Below, piece after piece: positions 33,730 to 42,400 of a stretch of 55,602 bases of DNA (positions are counted from its first letter, which is position 1; the number at the start of each line of letters is the position of its first letter). The notes beneath the pieces are model-generated. The model was not told the origin of the DNA and did not search any database. It saw only the letters and a program-made list of their open reading frames with translations. The translations under genes and the position numbers were made by a program. The DNA comes from Eisenbergiella porci (GTDB lineage: Bacteria; Bacillota; Clostridia; Lachnospirales; Lachnospiraceae), in the NCBI RefSeq assembly GCF_009696275.1, contig NZ_VUMI01000037.1:1-55602 (forward strand), in the 5' to 3' direction.

Positions 33730-34762
33730 GGCAGTTATCTTTCTTATCGTGCCAGTTTTTCAAGACAGCCTCTACCTGAGCAATCAGCTGTTCCTTGTCC
33801 GGCATATAGAGAACATACCGGGATGCGAAGATATTGTTGGACAGACCGCCCAAGGCATATTCCGCCGCGATGCTGTCTTTTTCCGTACAGAGGATAATAC
33901 CGATAGGCGGGTTATCGTCAGGGTCGTTGACTTCTGCCGCATAGTAGTTTAAGTACATATTGAGCTGACCGGCAGCCTCTGGTGTCAGTTTTTTCGTTTT
34001 CAGTTCAATCAGTACATAAGCACGGAGGATTTTATTGTAAAATACCATGTCCACATAGTAGTGGGTGTTGTTCAGGGTCACGCGCTGCTGGGTTCCGACA
34101 AACATGAAGCCCCGTCCAAGTTCCAAAAGAAACTTTTCGATCTGTACGACAAGAGCTTTTTCCAAATCGCTTTCCAATATGGGCTTGTTCTCCGGCACAC
34201 CCAAAAACTCGAACACATAGGGATCACGGATGATGTCAGCTGGCTGATTGATTTTAATCCCTTTCTGCGCCAGAGAGAGGACCTTTTCTTTATTCGCATC
34301 TCCGCTGGAAAGTAGCAGCCGTTCATACAGCGAGCTGTCAATCTGCCGTTTCAGCTCCCGAACTGACCAGCCCGAATTGATAGATTCTTTCTCGTAAAAG
34401 CTGCGTTTGTTCTCATCCGTAATACTCAAAAGTTCACAGTAATGAGACCAGGACAATTTGCCAGACACTGTCTGGCATTTTTCATAAGCAAGATAAAATG
34501 CCCGCATATTTTGCAAATTAGAACGAGAAAAACCTTTTCCAAATTCCCGTGTCAGCTCTTTGGAAAGTTCCCTTAAGGTTTGTTTTCCATAATCCGCGCG
34601 AATCTGATTTTGCTGTTCATACTCCACGATAATCCGGCCAATGTTCCAGTAGGTTGTCAAAAGCTGCGTATTAACCTGCTGTGTAACATTTTTTCTGGCG
34701 TTTTCCAGCAGCTCTCGGATTTCCAAAATCATGGAGTTGTTTGGCGTTAATTGATTTTCCAT
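33722..34762 (-). CDS. YhcG-family PDDEXK nuclease domain protein (DUF1016)
   Basis: A 346-residue protein. The N-terminal DUF1016 part (residues 10-170, with TYWNIGRIIVEYEQ and GFSRSNLQNMRAFY) is helical and probably binds nucleic acid or partners. The C-terminal PDDEXK nuclease has aspartate in YYVDMVFYN near residue 238 and the E-x-K pair in LIELKTKK near residue 253. Both catalytic elements are intact. YhcG-like genes are frequent near restriction and other defence genes, yet their activity is poorly defined. It has its own promoter upstream and ends in a two-gene cassette with its own terminator, so it is cargo rather than transfer machinery. Confidence 0.88.
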   Translation of the reverse strand: MENQLTPNNSMILEIRELLENARKNVTQQVNTQLLTTYWNIGRIIVEYEQQNQIRADYGKQTLRELSKELTREFGKGFSRSNLQNMRAFYLAYEKCQTVSGKLSWSHYCELLSITDENKRSFYEKESINSGWSVRELKRQIDSSLYERLLLSSGDANKEKVLSLAQKGIKINQPADIIRDPYVFEFLGVPENKPILESDLEKALVVQIEKFLLELGRGFMFVGTQQRVTLNNTHYYVDMVFYNKILRAYVLIELKTKKLTPEAAGQLNMYLNYYAAEVNDPDDNPPIGIILCTEKDSIAAEYALGGLSNNIFASRYVLYMPDKEQLIAQVEAVLKNWHDKKDNCHD

Positions 34763-34819
34763 ACACGCCCTCCTTTATCTAAAACTATCCGCACTCGGCG
34801 GCAGAATATATTCTTATAT

Positions 34820-34848
34820 AGTATATCCTATTTTCAATGGAAAGTAAA
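34820..34848 (-). promoter_or_regulatory. Promoter of the nuclease cassette
   Basis: -35 TTTACT (34843-34848) and -10 TATACT (34820-34825) with exactly 17 bases between, inside an AT-rich gap. Confidence 0.6.
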
Positions 34849-34867
34849 ATAACATCAGTGGCATATT

Positions 34868-35179
34868 TTATCCATAAACCAAATCCTGAATGGCAAACTT
34901 CAAGTCCTGCACCTTGCCCAGCAGCCAGATGGCAGCCATCGGCAGACCATAGGGACTAATAAGGAATGCCATCACGAGCAGGATAATGCCGTTTTGCAGG
35001 GAACAGGTCAGCAGAACCGCCACACCCAGCAGGGCGATTACCATGCTGATAAGCCCCAGCACCAGACCGGAAACATAGACGATCCCCACACAAATCCAAA
35101 CGAACAGGGTCAGTGTCAGAATTACCGGAGCTACCAAAATCTTCAACAACAGTTTTAACAAAAACACCAATGCCCTCAT
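34868..35179 (-). CDS. CD1845-type small membrane protein
   Basis: A 103-residue protein that is almost entirely hydrophobic: three or four membrane helices (LLLKILVAPVILTLTLFVWI, then GIILLVMAFLISPYGLP). It matches the small CD1845-family membrane proteins found between mobC and the relaxase in clostridial ICEs. Function unknown; it may anchor the relaxosome. The ATG at 35179 has GGGAGGAGG upstream; the longer frame is rejected. Confidence 0.75.
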   Translation of the reverse strand: MRALVFLLKLLLKILVAPVILTLTLFVWICVGIVYVSGLVLGLISMVIALLGVAVLLTCSLQNGIILLVMAFLISPYGLPMAAIWLLGKVQDLKFAIQDLVYG

Positions 35180-35272
35180 TGTTATGCCTCCTCCCAAAAT
35201 CACAGTTCCTGTTCCTGATTCCATTATCCCTGTCTCACAGCCAAAAGGCAAGGATATGGGCAAAAAGAAAAA

Positions 35273-35315
35273 GCGGAGGAAGGCGCGGCGAAAAGAACGC
35301 CGTTCCTCCCTCCGC
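35273..35315. repeat. GC-rich hairpin between mobC and the CD1845-type gene
   Basis: GGAGGAA...CGGCG (35275-35290) pairs with CGCCG-TTCCTCC (35298-35309). Position next to mobC makes an oriT or an attenuator possible, but neither is shown. Confidence 0.35.
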
Positions 35316-35335
35316 AGATGGGGTATTTGTCCTGA

Positions 35336-35674
35336 TTATGAAAGTTTAGCGAGCCGGGTCAGTATCTCCTTAACGCCGTCCCATAACTGTTCCTGCCGTT
35401 GGGATATATCCTCCAAATCGGCATCATAAATCCGCCCGGTCTCATGCACCTTGCGGGTCAGCTGGTTTAAGTTGTTGCTGCTCCGGCGCAGCAGGGATAC
35501 CAGTTCTTTCAGTTCCGGCAAGTCCAGCTGCACCACATAGCCGTCCACAGCCATTTTCCGCAGATAGGCGCTCAGGTTTTTTGTCCCAAACTGTGCCATT
35601 TTCTGCTGGATCACATCCATCTCCGCAGGGGAAACCCAAAACAGGACCGGCACATCTCGCTTGCGCTTTGCCAT
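35336..35674 (-). CDS. mobC: MobC-type relaxosome accessory protein
   Basis: A 112-residue protein with an N-terminal ribbon-helix-helix-like region (VPVLFWVSPAEMDVIQQKM) and the family motif LSAYLRKMAVDGY, then LLRRSSNNLNQLTRKVHETG. MobC proteins bind the transfer origin and open the strands near the nick for the relaxase. It is three bases downstream of the DUF3848/3849 gene, inside the transfer operon. Length and motifs match the family. Confidence 0.88.
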   Translation of the reverse strand: MAKRKRDVPVLFWVSPAEMDVIQQKMAQFGTKNLSAYLRKMAVDGYVVQLDLPELKELVSLLRRSSNNLNQLTRKVHETGRIYDADLEDISQRQEQLWDGVKEILTRLAKLS

Positions 35675-35676
35675 GG

Positions 35677-36489
35677 TTATCGCTCCGGCTCCTGTTTCTT
35701 CGGGGCGGCAGGCTTATGGGCAGGCGGTTCCTGTTTGAGCTTTTGCAGGACAGAGCTTTTCTGCGGTTCCTGCATGGTTTTTCTGGCCTGCCTGGTAAAC
35801 AGGTCGGTCAGACCGGGGTTGACCCCATCCACAACCAGATAGGCACAGTGGCGGGAAGCATCGCTGTCCTCCGGCATGGGAATGGTTTTTGCCCAGGCTT
35901 TATTGTCCTGAGAGATACGCCCGTCATGGTTCTTGTGCTGGATGGTGTTGGCAAGAATGAACTGTACCCGTTCCGCCCCGAACTTTTCCAGCACATCTTT
36001 GACCGCCGCCTCCGTATCCAGCCGGTTCTCTGCATAGTGGGCGCTGATAGCCTGTTCAATGGCTTCTTTGCAGGCGCTGTTTGCCTGATATGAACGGTTA
36101 TATTGTGCCATTTCCCCATGCTGGGACGCATAGGCGGCAGAATGGGGATAGAGAGGGGCAGTTCGTAATTCTTCCTGCTCCCTGCACACATCATCGGCAC
36201 GGTTTTCAATGCTGTCCCGGATCACATCCATGTAGCCGGTCTCCAGCTTTTCAAAATGGCGGTACACATCCGCCAACGGCGAAGAAGATTCCAAAAGTGC
36301 CTGGGCCTGGGCGTCGGTCAGCTCCAGCTGCTCCATCGCCATCACGATGTCCTCCCGGACCGTGTACTCATAGGTGTGGTGCAGAATTTCCTCCGGGGGC
36401 TGGCTTTTCAGCCAGTCCCGGAATTTATCCTGTTCATCAGACATTTTCTCAAAAAGAGCTGTATTCCAATCTGTTGCATTCATAATCAT
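35677..36489 (-). CDS. DUF3848/DUF3849 ICE protein
   Basis: A 270-residue soluble protein. The first 90 residues (LFEKMSDEQDKFRDWL, IVMAMEQLELTDAQAQALL) look like DUF3848. The middle (YNRSYQANSACKEAIEQAI, VQFILANTIQHKNHDGRIS) looks like DUF3849. The tail is proline/lysine rich. Related proteins sit next to the giant helicase in Tn1549-like ICEs. No biochemical role is known. Its start overlaps the helicase stop (ATGA), so they are coupled. Confidence 0.75.
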   Translation of the reverse strand: MIMNATDWNTALFEKMSDEQDKFRDWLKSQPPEEILHHTYEYTVREDIVMAMEQLELTDAQAQALLESSSPLADVYRHFEKLETGYMDVIRDSIENRADDVCREQEELRTAPLYPHSAAYASQHGEMAQYNRSYQANSACKEAIEQAISAHYAENRLDTEAAVKDVLEKFGAERVQFILANTIQHKNHDGRISQDNKAWAKTIPMPEDSDASRHCAYLVVDGVNPGLTDLFTRQARKTMQEPQKSSVLQKLKQEPPAHKPAAPKKQEPER

Positions 36490-39400
36490 CGTACCTCCTC
36501 GTGTTGTTTTGGTTTCTTTTCAAGGCTGCGTGGTGGCACAGGGCGTTTCAGGCTGTCCAGCACCGAGGGCCGCGCACTCTTGGCAACCACGGTTTCCGGC
36601 TGGGTGTGGCCTTTGCCGTCAATGTTCAGCAAAGTGTCCAGTTCCACCAGACGGGCGGACTTGACCCGCAGATCGTCCTCAAAGGGGAACGGCTTGCCAA
36701 CTTCCTCTTTGGCAGCGGCCTGCTGCTGGTAAAGGTTCTCCAGCTGGTTTTTGACCGCCTCCAGACGCTGGGGCATCTGCGCCAGTGCGTTGTCGATACG
36801 GGTAAGATTTCCGCGCGGGTCTGTACCAAGAGTTGCCCTGTGGGTCATCTGTCCTTTCAGCAGGAGCGTATATTCCTGTTTCCAAGCGGAAAATTCCACG
36901 GACATGGCATAGCCCCGGTAACTGCCAATCTGCACCGGATCGGAGGTTTTGACCTCCTTGCAGGCATCCAGCAGGGCTGCACCGGCATTTTCTTTGTCGG
37001 TCAGCACATCGCCCCGGATCTCCATACCGGCAAAGCCATCTGCCGGGTGTGGGTGGGCAGCCAGTGTTTCTAAATCGGCTTCAAAGCCCTGGATATACCC
37101 CTTGTTGGTTTCGATTTCCTGGGGGAAGTATTTGAGCAGCTGGTCCTCCAGACGGTATTGCTTGCTCTGGTGGTCGGCTTTCATCAGCTTCAGCTTGGCA
37201 ACCTCCACATCCAAATCCATACGCTCCTTGATACGGGGGTCTCCGGCACACAGGGCCTTGATCTCGGCAAAGGAAAGCGCCGTTTCATCCACATCGTCGC
37301 AGCTTCTCACAGGCGATTTAGAAGTCATGATCTGGCTGATGAATTTCTGTTTGTTTTCCACCGTCTGCCAGAGGTAGGCATCAAAAGTTCCCTCGGTCAC
37401 ATAGCGGTAGACATGGACCAGGGGGTTCTGGTTGCCCTGGCGCTCGATACGGCCCTTGCGCTGGGCAAGGTCTCCCGGACGCCACGGGCAGTCCAAATCA
37501 TGCAGCGCCACAAGGCGATCCTGCACATTGGTGCCTGCGCCCATCTTGGCGGTGCTGCCTAATAGTACACGCACCTGACCGGTACGGACTTTAGAGAACA
37601 GCTCCTTTTTCCGTACTTCGGTGTTGGCTTCATGGATAAAAGCAATCTGGTCGGCAGGCATCCCCTGAGCAATGAGTTTCTGGCGGATGTCCTCATAGAT
37701 GGTAAAGGCAGGCTCCGGTTCATCCAGTGGGATTGCTTCTTCCAACCCGTGAAGCAGCGGATTGTCCAGCTGTTTGGCTGCCTTTTTGGAGGGAGCTGCC
37801 TGGGGCGTGGAAATGTCGCAGAACACCAACTGGGTCAGCTTGTCTGCATCCCCGTCCCGCCAGATCTGCATGATGTTGTCCACGCACTGATTGATCTTTG
37901 TGCCAGGTTCATCCGGCAGCATCTGGTTGACGATCCTCTGGTCCAGTCCCAGCTTGCGGCCATCCGAGGTGATTTTGAGCATATTATCCACCGACGGGTC
38001 CACACTGCCTCTGTGTACTTCGGAAGCGCGCTCAGAGAGTGCCTTCACCATTTCCTGCTGATGTTCGGTGGGCTGTGCCACGATGTTGTGGTATTCCACT
38101 TCCGGGGTAGGCAGATTCAGTTGGTCGGCAGTCTTAATGTCGGCCACCTCTTTGAACAGGTTCATCAGCTCCGGCAGGTTAAAAAACTTGGAGAATCGAG
38201 TGCGCGCCCGATAGCCGGTTCCCTCCGGGGCCAGTTCCAGCGCCGTGACGGTTTCTCCGAAACGGCTGGCCCAGCAGTCGAAATGGGTCATGCTCAGTTC
38301 TTGCAGGCGGTCATACTGGAGATACCGCTGCATGGTGTAAAGCTCGGTCATGGAGTTGCTGACCGGGGTTCCGGTTGCAAAGATAACGCCACGGTTTCCG
38401 GTAATCTCGTCCATATAGCGGCACTTGGCGAACATATCGCTGGACTTTTGGGCATCGCTGGTGGAGAGACCTGCCACATTCCGCATTTTGGTGTATAAAA
38501 ACAGGTTTTTGTAGTTGTGTGCCTCGTCCACGAACAGCCGATCCACGCCCAGCTGCTCGAATGTCACCACATCGTCCTTGCGGCTCTCGGCCTGCAATTT
38601 TTCCAGCCTGGCTTCCAGCGATTTGCGGGTGCGTTCCAGCTGCTTGACTGTAAAACGCTCGCCGCCGCTGGCCTGTACCTCGGCAATCCCTTCCGTGATC
38701 TCGTCGATCTGCTCATAGAGGAGCCGTTCCTGACGCTCTCGGCTGATGGGGATTTTCTCAAACTGGCTGTGTCCCATGATGATGGCATCATAGTCGCCGG
38801 TGGCGATCCGGGCGCAGAACTTCTTACGGTTGTGGGTCTCAAAGTCCTTTTTCGTGGTGACAAGGATGTTGGCGGAAGGATAGAGCCGCAGAAACTCCGA
38901 AGCCCACTGCTCGGTCAGGTGGTTCGGCACAACAAAGAGGGATTTCTGGCACAGCCCCAGACGCTTACTCTCCATGGCGGCAGCCACCATTTCAAAGGTT
39001 TTGCCCGCGCCTACTTCGTGCGCCAGCAGCGTATTGCCGCCGTACATCACATGGGCAATGGCGTTCAGCTGATGCTCCCGCAGGGTAATGGACGGGTTCA
39101 TGCCGCCAAAAACAATATGGCTGCCGTCATACTCGCGGGGGCGGGTGGAGTTCATTTCCTCGTTGTACTGGCGCACCAGAGTTCGACGGCGCTCCGGGTC
39201 TTTCCAAATCCAGTCCTTAAACGCATCCCGGATAGCCTGCTGCTTTTGGGCTGCCAGCGTGGTTTCTTTGGCGTTCAGCACCCGGCGCTCTTTGCCGTCT
39301 GCGTCCTCCACCGTGTCATAGATACGGACATCCCGCAGGTTTAAGGAATCCTCCAAAAGCTTGTAGGCGTTGGCACGGCTGGTTCCGTAGGTGGTATAGG

Positions 39401-42400
39401 CTGCCACATTGTTCTGGCTTACAGAGCTTTTGCCGGTGATCTGCCACTCGGCGGTGAAAGAAGAATAGTTGACCTCGATATTGCGCTGGAGATAAAACGG
39501 CGTATCGAAGGTCTCATACATAAACTGCTGGATGTACTCTTTGTCGATCCAGGTAGCGCCCAGGCGCACCTCAATCTCCGAAGCGTCCAGGTCTTTGGGC
39601 TGGGCTGCGGTAAGAGCCTCCACATTGACTGCAAAGGAAGGGTCCTGCTGTGCTGCCCGCTGTGCCTGACGCAGCTTGCGCCGCACATTGCCGGACAGGT
39701 ATTCGTCGGCTGTTACATAATGGGGAGTGCCGTCTTTCTCCACCTGTCCCGGTACACGGAAGATCACGCCTTGCAGCTCGGCGGCCAGTTCGTCGCTGGT
39801 CTTGCCAGTCAGCTCCGACATATACGCCATATCCACACAGGCTTTCTCCGCGATAGAGACGGCAAGGGCTTCACTGGCGGTATCCACGGTGTCCACCGCC
39901 TTGTGTGGCTTGATGGTGCGCTTGGTGAACATATCCGCCTTGCGTTCCAGCTTGCCGTCCTCGTCAATGACTTCCAGCGCGCAGAGCAGATAGTAGCTGG
40001 AATCATCGGCAAAGGCCAGTCGGTTCGCCCGGTCATTGATAAGACCATATTTTGCGGAAAAGCTGTCATAGAGCCGGTTCAGTTCAGCCTGTTTATCCTG
40101 GATGGCGCTGTCCGGTGTGGCGGCGTCCATTTGCAGATCAATGAGCTGCTGGACACATTCCCGCAGCCCCACCAGCCCTTTTACACGAGCTTCGGCGGTG
40201 GCATTCAAGTCAGGCCGCACCATACGGCTATTTTCACGGTAGTACACATCACCGTCCACAACGGTGTAGGAGTAATTTTTCACATTGGGGTCGGCGGGAA
40301 TGGAGGTGTCGATGGCTTCGCCCTCACCCAGCTCCGGCAGCTCGGCTTCCTGGTAGGTGCCGCGAATGTACTTCACGGCATCATGCAGCTGATCGGCAAG
40401 CTCCAGCCCCTCAATGGGATTCACGGTGTAGTCCATGCCATGGGCGGTGCTTTCCGGTTCCTGTCGGCCCAGCACCATTTCCGGGTGGTCCAGGAAATAG
40501 CGGTTGATGGCAAATCCGTCCTCCGTCTGTCCGGTCTGGGTCCACTCTGGTGCAATGTCCAGCGGACGGTCACGCTTTTGCAGGAAAATGATGTCCGAAA
40601 CGACCTCTGCACCAGCGTTTTTCTTGAAAGCGTCATTGGGCAGACGGATGGCTCCCAGCAGCTCGGCACGTTGAGCAAGATACCGGCGCACGGTGGAATC
40701 CTTGGCGTCCATCGTATAGCGGCTGGTGACAAAGGCCACCACGCCGCCGGGACGCACCTGGTCGAGTGCTTTGGCAAAAAAGTAGTTGTGGATGCTGAAA
40801 TTCAGCTTGTCATAGGCTTTATCTCGAACCTGATACTGGCCGAAAGGCACATTACCAATGGCAAGGTCATAGAAATCTCGCCTGTCGGTGGTCTCAAACC
40901 CGGCCACGGTGATGTCGGCCTTGGGGTAGAGCTGCTTTGCAATCCGTCCACTGATGGAATCCAGCTCAACGCCATACAGACGGCTGTTTCGCATTTCTTC
41001 CGGCAGCATACCGAAGAAATTGCCCACACCGCAGGACGGCTCCAGGATGTTGCCGGTCTCAAAACCCATGCGGCCCACGGCCTCATAGATGGCCCGGATT
41101 ACCGTGGGACTGGTGTAGTGCGCGTTGAGGGTGGAACCTCTGGCGGCAGTATATTCTTCCGGGGTCAGCAGCTCTTTCAACTGGGTATATTCCGCAGCCC
41201 ATGCGGGCTTCTCCGGGTCAAAGGCGTCGGCCAGACCGCCCCAGCCCACATACCGGGAAAGAATTTTCTGCTGCTCCGGCGTTGCCTGTTCAGTGGTTTC
41301 CTCCAGATATTTCAGCAGCTTGATTGCCGCGATATTGGCCTGAAACTTGGCTTTCGGACCGCCTTCGCCCAGGTGGTCGTCGGTGATACGGAAATTCTCA
41401 GCGGTGCGGCGCAGGTTGTCCTTGTATTCCCCGTAAGCGGCTTCCTCGGCGGCTCTGGCATTGGGGAAGGTCTGCCACTCGCCGTTTACCTGAATGGAAA
41501 CGGGGTGTTCGTCCAGCACTTCATCCAGAGTTTTTTCCGGCTCAGCGGCAGATGCAGGCGGCTCTGGCTCATTGGTTCGCAGGGTCTGAACAACCACATC
41601 ATAGGGCAGATGGTTCTTGTCACCGGGATAAACTGTCACCGGCTCAGTGGTAAAACCGGGCTGTGCAGGTTCCGGCTTCTGCTCCAAATGCTGACGAATG
41701 ACTGAAATCGGCTCCACCCGGAAGATGGGGAATCCCACCGCATTTGCAAAGGTCACATCTTGAAGTTCCACCCGGCCAATATCCGGCTCCAGCTTGCTGA
41801 CCCGGAAAGTGCGCCCATCCAATGCAAAGGTGGTCTCGCCGGGAATTAGGTTGTGACGGGCATACTCGGCATCGGAAAGCGATTGGTTCGACTGCTCCTG
41901 TTCTTCAGCGGCAATCTGCTCCACATCCGCCATCACGCGCTGAATGAATGCGTCATTGCCCAGCTTTTCTTCGTCCACCAGCTCGCCATTCACAATACCG
42001 CGCTCGGCCAGCGCCTCCCGGATGGCGATGGGGTCGATGTTGTCGAACCGGTCCTGTTCTGCTTCGGTGTAGAACCGGTCCTCCTTGATAAGCTGAGCGA
42101 TCCGGCGCTGTACCTTGGGCCAGGGCAGCTCAATTCCCTCCGGACTTCCGGCGCGGATCACAAACAGGCTCTTGCTGTCACTGCCGCTGTATTCCTGAGC
42201 CAGCCATGCAGCGGTATCTTTTTCCCGCCCATGCTGTTCCATGTAGCGGACAACGGCGTGTTTGCTCTGAATATCTCCGTTCCATGCGCGGATGGCATCG
42301 TCAATGTCATCCTGCGAGAGAGGACGCAGCATTTCATGGAGCCGTGGGTAGGTTTCGTCAATTACTTCCCGGTGCAGCCGTTGGCGGAACTCCGGCACAT

